The notes beneath the pieces were generated by a model, which saw only the letters and a list, made by a program, of their open reading frames with translations, was not told the DNA's origin and made no database searches. Both the position numbers and the translations under genes were made by a program. Shown here one piece after another: positions 7,743 through 16,539 of a DNA stretch of 64,000 nucleotides. Position 1 is the first letter of the stretch; each line of letters opens with the position of its first letter. Source of the stretch: Paludisphaera rhizosphaerae (GTDB lineage Bacteria > Planctomycetota > Planctomycetia > Isosphaerales > Isosphaeraceae); NCBI RefSeq assembly GCF_011065895.1, contig NZ_JAALCR010000014.1, positions 62,001 to 126,000 of the forward strand, in the 5' to 3' direction.

Positions 7743-10697
7743 ATGTCGGCCAGATCTACAGCCGTGTGCGGCGTGGGCCTGCTCACGGCCGCGCTGGGCT
7801 TCACCTCCTTCACGAATGCGGCCGGTCCTCCGCGCAGCCGCGAGTCGTTCAACGCCGGTTGGAAGTTCGCGCGGTTCGGTCCCATGCCCGACGGCTCGCG
7901 CAAGGCCGAGCCAGGGGGGACGCACTGGAAGTTCCCATCGCGTGCATCCAGCGAGGAGATCGACAAGAACAATACCGCCGTCGCCGCGCTCGACGGCGAT
8001 CCGAACACCCGATGGTGCGCCAACGGCGGCGGCAAGGGGGAGTGGCTGGCCGTCGATCTTGCCGATGCTCCAGACGCTGCGGCCCTGGAGGTCGACTGGG
8101 AATTCCCCGACCTCCGATACGTCTACGTCATCCAGACAAGCGGCGACGGCCAGAGTTGGAAGGACGTGAAGCAGGCCGCGACCGACCGCGACCCGCGTCG
8201 GATCGCCTTCGAGCCGGGATCGAAGCACATTCGGGTCCGGGTTGACGGATTGCCCGATTCCAAGTGGGCGAGCATCGCCGAGCTTCGGTTCTTCGATCGC
8301 GAGGGGAAGCCCGTCGCCAACGAGCGCCGATCGCTGGGCGAACCGCCGTCGTCGGCAGCTTTCGACGACACGGGCTGGCGTAAGCTCGACGTCCCACACG
8401 ACTGGGGCGTTGAAGGGCCCTTCCGAGACGACCTGCCGAATGATACCGGCAAGCTTCCGTGGAAGGCGATCGGCTGGTATCGCAAGGCCCTTCACATCCC
8501 GAATTCCGATCGCGGCCGTCGTGTCTTCATCGACTTCGACGGCGCGATGGCGAACTCGCAGGTGTACCTCAACGGCAAGCTCGTCGGCGGTTGGCCTTAC
8601 GGGTATCAATCGTTCCGACTCGACCTGACTCCCTTCCTGAAGTACGACGCCGACAACCTCCTGGCCGTTCGGCTCGATACCGAGAAGTGGGGCTCGCGCT
8701 GGTACCCGGGTGCGGGAATCTATCGCAACGTCTGGTTGGTGAAGACCTCGCCGCTGCACGTCGGCCACTGGGGCGTCTTTGCGACCACGCCCGCGATCTC
8801 CGGGGCGTCGGGGACCGTCAAGCTGGCCGTGACGCTCGACAACCAGCACGACGTCGACGTCCGGGCCGGGCTCAAGGCCGAAGTCTTTGAACTGGACTCC
8901 CACGGCGTCGCCGGCGCGAAGGTCGCCGAGACGAAGTCCGTCGAGAAGATCCTGCTGGCCGAGAACCCGCGGACGGTGGACCTGTCGGCCGTCGTCCCGA
9001 ATCCGAAGCTCTGGAATCCGAAAACGCCCCAGCGCTATCTCGCCCGCGTAACCGTGGAGCGTTCGGGGGACGTTGTCGACGTCTACGGCCAGCCCTTCGG
9101 CTTCCGCACGTTGGAATACTCGGGGAAGGGTTTCGCCCTCGACGGCGAGCCGACGTTCCTCAAGGGGACGTGCAACCACCACGACCTGGGCTCGCTCGGT
9201 GCCGCGCTCAACGTTCGGGCGTTGGAGCGGCAACTCGAGATCCTGAAGGAAATGGGCTGCAACGCGCTACGGACGTCGCACAACCCGCCGGCCCCTGAAC
9301 TGCTGGACCTGGCCGACCGGATGGGGTTCCTGGTCCAGGTGGAGGCGTTCGACTGCTGGCGGACCGGCAAGACTCCGGGCGACTACAGCACGCTCTTCGA
9401 CGAATGGTATCCGCTCGACCTTCAGGCGATGGTTCACCGCGATCGGAATCATCCGAGCGTGATCATGTGGAGCATTGGCAATGAGATCGTCGAGCAGGAC
9501 GGTCCCTGGCTGGCGAAGCCGATGGCCGACGTCGTCCGCGCCGAGGACCCCACGCGACCCGTCAGTGCAGGCTGCCACCATCCCCAGGCCGGCGTGAACG
9601 GCTTCCAGACGGCCGTGGACGCGTTCGGGCTGAACTACCATCTGGAGGCGTACTCCCGGATCCTCAACCACCCGGGGAATGAGAACAAGCCGATCTATAC
9701 GAGCGAGTCGTCGTCATGCGTCAGCTCGCGCGGGGAGTACTTCTTCCCGATCAAGCGCGGCCGGGATTCGCAGGCGAACTTCCAGGTGTCGTCCTACGAC
9801 GTCGACGCTCCTGCCTGGGCGCAGACTCCCGACGAGGTCTTCGAGGCGCTCGACAAACACCCGCGGTTCTTCGGCGAGTTCGTCTGGACGGGATTCGACT
9901 ACATCGGCGAGCCGACCCCCTACAACAGCGACTCCACCAACCTGCTGAACTTCTCCGACCCCGCCCAGCGCGAGGCGATGAAGGCCGACCTGGAGCGGTT
10001 GGGGCGACTCAAGGTTCCGTCGGCCTCCAGCTACTTCGGGATCCTCGACCTCTGCGGGTTCAAGAAGGATCGCTTCTACATGTACCAGGCTCGCTGGCGG
10101 CCCGACCTGCCGATGGCCCACATCCTGCCGCACTGGAACTGGCCGGAACGGTTAGGGCAGGTCACGCCGGTCCACCTCTATACCTCGGGCGATGAGGCCG
10201 AGCTGTTTCTCAACGGCCGATCCCTCGGGCGCAAGAAGAGGGGCGAATATGAATATCGAATCCGCTGGGACGACGTGAAGTACGAGCCCGGCGAGTTGAA
10301 GGCCGTGGCTTACAAGAACGGCCGGGAATGGGCGACCGACGTCGTGAAAACCACGGGAGCCCCCGCCGGCCTCGTCCTGTCGGTCGACCGGTCGGAGGTG
10401 GCCGCCGATGGTCTCGATCTGAGTTTCGCCACGGTCACGGTCGTCGACGCGGCGGGTCTTCCGGTTCCTCGCAGTGGTAACCTCGTGAAGTTCACGATCG
10501 AGGGCCCCTCCGAGATCGCGGCCGTCGGCAACGGCGACGCCGCCAGCCATGAGCCGTTCCAGGCAAGCAGCCGCAAGGCGTATAACGGCCTCTGCCAGGC
10601 GATCCTCCGCGCTCGGTCTGGTCAGCCGGGCTCCATCACCCTGCGGGCTGAGTCCGACGGGTTGACCTCCGCCCAGGTCACCCTCAGGAGCCGCTGA
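7743..10697 (+). CDS. secreted glycoside hydrolase family 2 protein (beta-galactosidase-like)
   Basis: A 984-residue exo-glycosidase of the GH2 type. A signal peptide spans about residues 1-25 (ending TNAA). The sugar-binding domain (RKLDVPHDWGVEGPF) is preceded by a discoidin-like insert at about 85-190 (LDGDPNTRWCANGGGKGEWLAVDL...). The TIM-barrel holds HNPPAPELLDLADRMG, the acid/base Glu581 in SIGNEIVEQ and the probable nucleophile Glu655 in YTSESSS. FGEFVWTGFDYIGEPTPYN follows. The C-terminus has beta-sandwich domains of the DUF4982 and Big-like kind. I chose ATG 7743 because ggaagg lies 5 bases upstream and the signal peptide starts there. The substrate could be galactosides or other beta-glycosides. 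Confidence 0.9.
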   Translation: MSARSTAVCGVGLLTAALGFTSFTNAAGPPRSRESFNAGWKFARFGPMPDGSRKAEPGGTHWKFPSRASSEEIDKNNTAVAALDGDPNTRWCANGGGKGEWLAVDLADAPDAAALEVDWEFPDLRYVYVIQTSGDGQSWKDVKQAATDRDPRRIAFEPGSKHIRVRVDGLPDSKWASIAELRFFDREGKPVANERRSLGEPPSSAAFDDTGWRKLDVPHDWGVEGPFRDDLPNDTGKLPWKAIGWYRKALHIPNSDRGRRVFIDFDGAMANSQVYLNGKLVGGWPYGYQSFRLDLTPFLKYDADNLLAVRLDTEKWGSRWYPGAGIYRNVWLVKTSPLHVGHWGVFATTPAISGASGTVKLAVTLDNQHDVDVRAGLKAEVFELDSHGVAGAKVAETKSVEKILLAENPRTVDLSAVVPNPKLWNPKTPQRYLARVTVERSGDVVDVYGQPFGFRTLEYSGKGFALDGEPTFLKGTCNHHDLGSLGAALNVRALERQLEILKEMGCNALRTSHNPPAPELLDLADRMGFLVQVEAFDCWRTGKTPGDYSTLFDEWYPLDLQAMVHRDRNHPSVIMWSIGNEIVEQDGPWLAKPMADVVRAEDPTRPVSAGCHHPQAGVNGFQTAVDAFGLNYHLEAYSRILNHPGNENKPIYTSESSSCVSSRGEYFFPIKRGRDSQANFQVSSYDVDAPAWAQTPDEVFEALDKHPRFFGEFVWTGFDYIGEPTPYNSDSTNLLNFSDPAQREAMKADLERLGRLKVPSASSYFGILDLCGFKKDRFYMYQARWRPDLPMAHILPHWNWPERLGQVTPVHLYTSGDEAELFLNGRSLGRKKRGEYEYRIRWDDVKYEPGELKAVAYKNGREWATDVVKTTGAPAGLVLSVDRSEVAADGLDLSFATVTVVDAAGLPVPRSGNLVKFTIEGPSEIAAVGNGDAASHEPFQASSRKAYNGLCQAILRARSGQPGSITLRAESDGLTSAQVTLRSR

Positions 10698-10933
10698 TCC
10701 GAACAAACGATCGGCGTTCCAGACCGGCGATCCGCTCGGCCGCACCTGTGGCCCGGGCGGGTCGCCATATCATGCGCACTGCCTCGGACGCATCCGATCG
10801 TTCTTGATTCAAGGTGCGGCCCGGTTAGAATCTCGGCTGGCCTCACTCGGCCCTCAAGCACCTCGACGACCGAGGGATGCCAGCGCGACAGCCATTCCGC
10901 ATCGTACTCTCCCCTCTCGATCAGGGGCTGGGC

Positions 10934-11284
10934 ATGCTGAACTTCACGACGAGTGACTCGGGCGGCGTCATGATCGTCGCCTTCGACACCGTGGAGGAAG
11001 AGAACCTCGACTGGCAGTTCTCTCAGCGGGACTGGCTGTACAAGACGATCGAGTCGCGAGAGGACGGTCGATTCGCCCTCGACCTCACCGATGTCTCCTA
11101 CCTCGCCAGTTCGGAGATCGGCTTTCTGGTCACCGTGAAGCGGCGGGTCGATCGCCGTAACGGACAACTCGTTCTCTTCGGGGTCGCCCCCTACGTCCTG
11201 GATATTTTCAGGACGATGAATCTTCAGAAGGTCCTGGAGATCGCCGACACCCGCGGCGCGGCCTTGTCGAGGCTGAAACGCTGA
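10934..11284 (+). CDS. STAS domain protein (anti-sigma factor antagonist-like)
   Basis: A 116-residue single STAS domain. It has the typical order: an N-terminal beta-strand pair (VMIVAFDT), then RFALDLTDVSYLASSEIGFLVTVKRRV, where SS precedes the conserved helix and contains the phosphorylatable-type serine, then LVLFGVAPYVLDIFRTMNLQKVLEI. Such proteins bind anti-sigma kinases or act in partner-switch signalling. ATG 10934 is chosen because agggg lies 6 bases upstream and the domain starts right after it. An in-frame ATG at 10877 would add 19 residues. No kinase or phosphatase partner lies next to it. Confidence 0.85.
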   Translation: MLNFTTSDSGGVMIVAFDTVEEENLDWQFSQRDWLYKTIESREDGRFALDLTDVSYLASSEIGFLVTVKRRVDRRNGQLVLFGVAPYVLDIFRTMNLQKVLEIADTRGAALSRLKR

Positions 11285-11421
11285 ACGATCCCACCGGTCG
11301 AATTGGTGGATTTGCATTCCTGCGACGTCGATAGAAAGCAAGAACGCCCCGGTACGCCAGTCGGCAGGACGCCCTGGCCGCGCGCCGGTCGCTACGAATC
11401 GACGTTGCAGGATGTGAGACC

Positions 11422-13176
11422 ATGCTTTATGCACACGCGGGCGAGTCGTCGGCCGATCCGGTCGACGGCGAGTCCAGGGCCTCGTTCCAGTGCCGTTTCG
11501 CGGCCGCACTCGTCGTTCTGGTCCTGGCCCGGGGCGTAGTCCTTATGTGCGCCATGCCTCCGTTCGAAGGCTGGGACGAGTATCAGCACGTCGCCTACGT
11601 CGAGCACCTGAGCGAAGGGGGGCGCACCCCCGTCGTCGGCGAGACGCCGACGCCCCAGGCCCTCCTGAGGGTGGCCGTGAAGTCGCCTCAGCCATACTCG
11701 GCCGTTCACGACGGGCTCAATTCGGCGGGAGGCGTAGGCTACCCCCAATTCTGGGCTGATCGCCAGTCCGGCGCGAGCCCGACTTTCCGGGACGGCGGAC
11801 CGATTCCGCTTTACCAGTCGCAACACGGACCGCTCGCCTATCAGGTTCTGAGGCCGGTCTACGCGGCGTTCGGCGGCCTGGGGTCGATCCGGTCGTCTGT
11901 TTCGGGAATGCGGTTGGCGAACCTGCTTTTGACCGCGGCGGCGGTGGGGGCGGCGTTCTGGTGTCTGTCGGGACTGCTGAGAGAACGTCGATCGGCGGCC
12001 TGGGTGGGGGTCGTGCTGGCGACGTATCCGCTGTTCCTGATCAACGGCGTCCGCGTGGCGAACGACGCACTGGCTGTTTTCCTGGCGACGCTCCTGATCT
12101 GGTTGATGCTCACGATCGCGACCAAACCGTGGAATGAGATTCGCCGCCCGGAACTGAGTTTCCTCGGCGTCGGTCTGCTCACCGGCCTCGCGGCTCTGGC
12201 CAAGGCGACCAACTACGCGCTCGTCCCCTTCGTCGGGTTTTGCGTCCTGGCGTTGGCGGCTCGGCGCGAGGTGCCTTTCCGTCGCGCGGCGGCCTGCGGC
12301 CTGGCGTCGGCGCTAGGCTTTCTGGTGATGACTCAGGCCGAGATGCGGTTCAACCTCGCGCATTACGGGTCGATCAGCTCGATGCAGGAAGCGGCGCTCA
12401 ACCATCAGCGCGGTCACGGCCCGGCGGACCTCTTCCGAACGGCTCAGCAGATTCCCTGGCTCGGCTGGTTCGTGGACCTCTGGGATCGCCGGATGTTCTT
12501 CGCGGGCGGATGGAGCTTCCTGGAGACTCACCCGAAGGCGATTCGCTGGCACGAGAAGCTCGTGTTCTACGGAATCCTTGGTTGGGTCTGGGCCTTGGGA
12601 GTCGGAGCCGTGCTTCGCCGCCGAGGTGAAACGACCAGGGGAGCGTTCGCGAGTCCAATCGTCCCGGCTGCTTGCGTGATGATCGTCCTCTCGTACACGG
12701 CGGCTTTGGCGTATCACGTGGTGCAGTCGCACCTGGCCTGGGGACGCTCGTCGACGGGCTCCTGGTATGCGAGCGCGGCGATGCCCTGGTTCCTGACGCT
12801 CGTGGTCGTCGGTCTGATGCGGTGGCCCTTGCCCGGCCGATTGCGAGCGCTTCCGCCCCTGGCCATGGCCGCTGTTTCCATCACGGCCGAGGCGATCGCC
12901 GTCCACGGCCGGATGATCCCGTTCTACACGGCCTTCCCGGATTGGCGGACGAGCATGGACCGGTTGGCCTCGCTTCAGCCGGGATGGCTGGGAAGTTCAA
13001 CGCTGCTCGCCGCCACGGCCGTCGAGGTCGTCGCGTTGGGTGCCGTCTTCCTGATTCTCGTCGACGACGTCCGGAAAGAACGCGAGGAATCCGCACGGCT
13101 GACGCCGGCCAAGGCTCACATCGGGCGTGAAGCTCAGCGTCGGACCGGCGCTGAATCCACGCGGACGGCGGTCTGA
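11422..13176 (+). CDS. polytopic membrane glycosyltransferase-like protein (GT39/PMT type)
   Basis: A 584-residue membrane protein with about ten predicted membrane segments. Its first extracytoplasmic loop carries GWDEYQH (Asp52-Glu53), the position of the catalytic acidic residue in PMT/ArnT-type lipid-linked-sugar transferases. The first loop is long (about 55-150), as in that family. The acceptor is unknown. The 3' end overlaps the end of the convergent gene at 13134 by 43 bases. It faces the four-gene minus-strand glycosyltransferase operon, so it probably serves the same surface-glycan process, but it is transcribed separately. Confidence 0.8.
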   Translation: MLYAHAGESSADPVDGESRASFQCRFAAALVVLVLARGVVLMCAMPPFEGWDEYQHVAYVEHLSEGGRTPVVGETPTPQALLRVAVKSPQPYSAVHDGLNSAGGVGYPQFWADRQSGASPTFRDGGPIPLYQSQHGPLAYQVLRPVYAAFGGLGSIRSSVSGMRLANLLLTAAAVGAAFWCLSGLLRERRSAAWVGVVLATYPLFLINGVRVANDALAVFLATLLIWLMLTIATKPWNEIRRPELSFLGVGLLTGLAALAKATNYALVPFVGFCVLALAARREVPFRRAAACGLASALGFLVMTQAEMRFNLAHYGSISSMQEAALNHQRGHGPADLFRTAQQIPWLGWFVDLWDRRMFFAGGWSFLETHPKAIRWHEKLVFYGILGWVWALGVGAVLRRRGETTRGAFASPIVPAACVMIVLSYTAALAYHVVQSHLAWGRSSTGSWYASAAMPWFLTLVVVGLMRWPLPGRLRALPPLAMAAVSITAEAIAVHGRMIPFYTAFPDWRTSMDRLASLQPGWLGSSTLLAATAVEVVALGAVFLILVDDVRKEREESARLTPAKAHIGREAQRRTGAESTRTAV

Positions 13177-14888
13177 ACGGCCGGGTTGCGAATTCCGTCC
13201 ACGGCTGTCGCCACGACCTCGCGTAGGCTGTCGTGGCGTAGGCGGTCGGGGCGTAGGTCGTAGACGAAGATCGATCCTCCCACGCGGAACGTGGGAGCGA
13301 CTCTCCTCAGCCTTCGGTAGACGTCCGGGGTCGTCGGATGCTTCTGACCAGGCCGGAGGTAGACCGACTGCAGTTGCGTGACAGACACCGCGAGGGCGTC
13401 GTATTCCTCGATCGGCCGCCGCAAGCCGTCGATCGGGTCGGAATTGATCCCGTAATCGCTCGGCGCGGCGGTTCCGAAGTAGTCTAGCGCCACGGTTTTG
13501 AAGCCCTCGCGATCGAGCACCGTCTTGAGCGCGGGAAGATCCTGGCCCCAGTCGAGGTTCGAATCCGACAGCCGCTTCCACGCCGTGGCCCCTCCGCCGA
13601 AGAGGGGGTTGAAGTAAGAGAGATACTGTGGGGCGGCGAACAGGCAGGTGACGATCTGACCGCCGAGCAGAAGCCCCGCCAGCGCGTGGGCGCGCCGGAT
13701 GTTGCGCGCCACGCCCGCGAGGGCGTCCACCGAGAGCAGGACGATCATGGGATACATCGCCAGAGTGTAACGGTGGCCTATGCAGATCGGCGAGGCGATC
13801 AAGGCGGCGCCCGTAATGGCGACGAACCAGAGGAGAGTTGCACGCGAGCCGTCGATTCCCAGGCCGCCGCGACGGATGCCTGAGAGCCCCCGAAGACCGA
13901 CCACAAGGCCCGCCGCGGCCAGGGCGAGTTCCGGGAGCGTGCTCTTCACGAGCAAGGTGTAAGGGTAGTACGACCACCACCCGGAGAGCGACCGCGCTCC
14001 CTGGTAGAACGCCGGATGGCCCAGCCGATTGTGTTCGAGTTGATACTGGAACGAGATCGCGAACGTCGGCAGCGAGATTCCCCGCCACTTTCGGTCCGGG
14101 TCGACCTGGAAGCCGTGGCATGCCCAGACCGTCAGCAGGCCGATCGCCAGGAAGCCCAGAACGTCCGTCCCGAAGCGAAAGACTCGACGTCTAAGCGACT
14201 TGTCAGAAGTTCGCCAGGCGTGTAGGAAATCGAAGGAACGGCCGACGAGGAAGCAAGGGAACAGCAAAGCCCCGGTGTACTTGGTCGAAAAGGCTAGACC
14301 GGCCGCGGCGCCCGCGAGGATCAGGTGCATCCAGGTCGGAACCTGACGATGCAGGCCGATCGCCAGGACCGCCAGCGTGGCGAAGCAGGCGAAAGCCGCG
14401 TCCGTTCCGGCGATCGAGGCGTGGGTCAGCAGGCTCGGCGAGGTCGCCATCATTCCCGCGCCCAGGATCGCCGCCGTCAGGCCTCTCCTTCCGAGCAGCC
14501 ATCCGAACGACAGCAACACCAGCGGCACAAGAGTCGTGCAGGTGGTGATCAAGCGGGGAAGGGTGATCAGTCGGTTGTTTCCCGGGTGCGTTGCGTAGAC
14601 GTCGTGAGAGGCGTCGGAGCCGGCGAGCCAGACCCCGGGGACCATGTTCAGAGCGATCGGCAGGGGAGCCACGCCGAACTTCACCAGATCTCGATCCAAC
14701 CTGCCGCCGTGAAGCGTCTTGATCCCCTCGCGGAGATAAAACGTTTCGTCGTAAGTCAGACTCATCGACGCCCGCGGCGAGATGGTCAACGCGAGGGCTG
14801 TCAGAGCGATCAGGATCGGAGCGGCTACGCGGCCGATGCGTAAAGCCTGGTCCGCTCCCCGGCGGCTCATCTCGTCACGAATGTCCAT
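13134..14888 (-). CDS. GT39-family membrane glycosyltransferase
   Basis: A 584-residue polytopic membrane protein. The first periplasmic loop has SLTYDETFYLREG with Asp47-Glu48 in the place of the family's catalytic acidic motif. IGHRYTLAMYPMIVLL lies in the later membrane region. The C-terminal soluble segment (about 430-584) begins near YFNPLFGGGATAWKRLSDSNLDWGQDL, a feature of planctomycete members. It is the last gene of a minus-strand series with gaps of 12, 28 and 51 bases, so it is probably cotranscribed with three other glycosyltransferases. It should transfer a sugar from a polyprenyl-phosphate donor outside the membrane. Confidence 0.85.
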   Translation of the reverse strand: MDIRDEMSRRGADQALRIGRVAAPILIALTALALTISPRASMSLTYDETFYLREGIKTLHGGRLDRDLVKFGVAPLPIALNMVPGVWLAGSDASHDVYATHPGNNRLITLPRLITTCTTLVPLVLLSFGWLLGRRGLTAAILGAGMMATSPSLLTHASIAGTDAAFACFATLAVLAIGLHRQVPTWMHLILAGAAAGLAFSTKYTGALLFPCFLVGRSFDFLHAWRTSDKSLRRRVFRFGTDVLGFLAIGLLTVWACHGFQVDPDRKWRGISLPTFAISFQYQLEHNRLGHPAFYQGARSLSGWWSYYPYTLLVKSTLPELALAAAGLVVGLRGLSGIRRGGLGIDGSRATLLWFVAITGAALIASPICIGHRYTLAMYPMIVLLSVDALAGVARNIRRAHALAGLLLGGQIVTCLFAAPQYLSYFNPLFGGGATAWKRLSDSNLDWGQDLPALKTVLDREGFKTVALDYFGTAAPSDYGINSDPIDGLRRPIEEYDALAVSVTQLQSVYLRPGQKHPTTPDVYRRLRRVAPTFRVGGSIFVYDLRPDRLRHDSLREVVATAVDGIRNPAVQTAVRVDSAPVRR

Positions 14889-14900
14889 GGCGATCGGCTC

Positions 14901-16511
14901 TCAGCGAAGGGTCGGTCCATCCACCGCGCCGACGCGGTTGTCGGCGCGCTCGAAGATCTGGATCTGCACTCGGTTCTCGCCCTCGCCGCCGGCCAGGACG
15001 GCGATCGGCGGCCGGTCGCCAATCAACTCACGGAGAGTCGAGGCGTAGGTCGAGGCGCTCTCGATCTGGCTCCGCGTTGCGACGACCCAGCGGATCGTCG
15101 GGTCGGCGGCGGCCTCGCGGACCTGGGCGAAGGTCGTCCCGGGGCGTCGGCTGAAGTAGAGCGACCAGTCGGTAAGGTCGAGGATCTTGCCGTCCTTGGC
15201 GGAGCCCGCCAGCCAACGACCGGCGTCCCAGTAGACGTTGAACGGACCAGGCGTCGGCGTTGAGGGCTCGCGAAAGCGCGGCAGGATCACGATGGCAGCC
15301 AGGGCCGCAGCCCAGAGCACTGGACCCGGCCGGAGTCGCTCCTGCGGCAGGCCGAAAAATCGACCTGGGATCGCGACCGCCGTCATCAGACGGTCCAGGC
15401 CGGCGGCGGCCGTCAGGATCAGAATCATCGCGGGAGCCAGGGCGTTGCGTGGAGAGCAGTAGCCGGCCGTGGCGTGAAGTCGGACCAGCGCCAGGGCCGA
15501 CGCAGCCAGAACGACGACCAAAAACGCCCATGTCCGCGACGGCGGGCCATGCCGGTGGGCGGTCGCTGCGGCAAGGAACGCCGTCGCCAGAAGGAGGATC
15601 GGGACGTCGGCGCGGACGACCTCGATCAGACGCAGGGCCGCCAGTCGATAGGTCTCGCTCGTCGATTGCCCCTCGACCATCGGGGCCTCCCGCTCCAGAG
15701 CCATCGGGGCCGATGCGGCCTCAAGACCCAGCACTCGGGCCGGCCCTGGTCGGACGGTGACCGAACCCGTGGCGGCCACGTAGGGAGCGGCCAGCGCGAT
15801 CGCGCCAAGCCCGAGCAGGCCCGTCGCCCGCCGCCATCGCGGCCAGTTGATGCGAGTGGCATGGTGCAGCGGGATTACCAGCAGCGTCGCGAGGAGGCTC
15901 GCCGGCAGCAAGAGGCCCTCGGGCCGCGTCAGATAGGCCAGGACGCCGAAGCCCGCCGCCGCCGGGAGCCAGCGGGTGTGACCCTCTCGGAGGAACCGCA
16001 CCGAGGCCCAGAGTCCCCACGCCCACATCAGCAGGAAGGTCGATTCGCTCAGGACGTTCACGACCAGCGATGAGACGATCGGACTGAACACGAAGAGGAC
16101 GCAGCCGAGCCACGCAGCGCGGTCGCCGAACAGGTCGCGGCCTGCGAGATAGAGCGGAATTATCATGAGCACGACGGCGCCGAAGCTGGCCGAGACGGCG
16201 GCTCGCTGCCACCATTCCGGCCCCTCGCCGCCGATGAGCCGGTGCGCCGCGGCGATCGCCAGCGGGTGGAGCGGGTGTTCGACTTCGCGGAGGCCCTCAC
16301 GCCATTCGCCGGCGTTCAGACTCTGGGCCGCCCGGATCGAGCGCAGGCCGTCGCGGAGCGTCGCCTCGGAATGCCGGAGCGACCAGCCGAGGAAAACGGC
16401 CGCCGCCAGCATCAACAGAACGATGCGGACCGGGTGTCGGAAAGGGCCGGTGAGGCCGGCGTCGACGTCGGAGTCGTTTCCGAGAGCCAGGTCGAGTGCT
16501 TCCGTGTTCAT
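14901..16511 (-). CDS. GT39-type membrane glycosyltransferase, paralogue A
   Basis: A 536-residue polytopic membrane protein with RDGLR (Asp54) in the first loop and FLREGHTRWLPAAAGFGVLAYLTRPEG further on. It is clearly paralogous to the adjacent upstream gene: both share LSE(S/G)TFLL(M/F)W, AYLTRPEGLLLP and a similar C-terminal soluble domain (LYFSRRPGTTF here, LYYGDRPGYSF there). ATG 16511 is chosen because AAGGAG lies 7 bases upstream. An alternative ATG at 16535 adds eight basic residues and would nearly touch the previous stop. Confidence 0.85.
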   Translation of the reverse strand: MNTEALDLALGNDSDVDAGLTGPFRHPVRIVLLMLAAAVFLGWSLRHSEATLRDGLRSIRAAQSLNAGEWREGLREVEHPLHPLAIAAAHRLIGGEGPEWWQRAAVSASFGAVVLMIIPLYLAGRDLFGDRAAWLGCVLFVFSPIVSSLVVNVLSESTFLLMWAWGLWASVRFLREGHTRWLPAAAGFGVLAYLTRPEGLLLPASLLATLLVIPLHHATRINWPRWRRATGLLGLGAIALAAPYVAATGSVTVRPGPARVLGLEAASAPMALEREAPMVEGQSTSETYRLAALRLIEVVRADVPILLLATAFLAAATAHRHGPPSRTWAFLVVVLAASALALVRLHATAGYCSPRNALAPAMILILTAAAGLDRLMTAVAIPGRFFGLPQERLRPGPVLWAAALAAIVILPRFREPSTPTPGPFNVYWDAGRWLAGSAKDGKILDLTDWSLYFSRRPGTTFAQVREAAADPTIRWVVATRSQIESASTYASTLRELIGDRPPIAVLAGGEGENRVQIQIFERADNRVGAVDGPTLR

Positions 16512-16539
16512 TTCGACGCTCCTTCGTCTGTCCATGGCG

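Noticed and set aside
7440-9233. Long minus-strand frame antisense to the GH2 gene
   Set aside because: No domain motifs; it is explained by the strong coding signal and GC bias of the plus strand.
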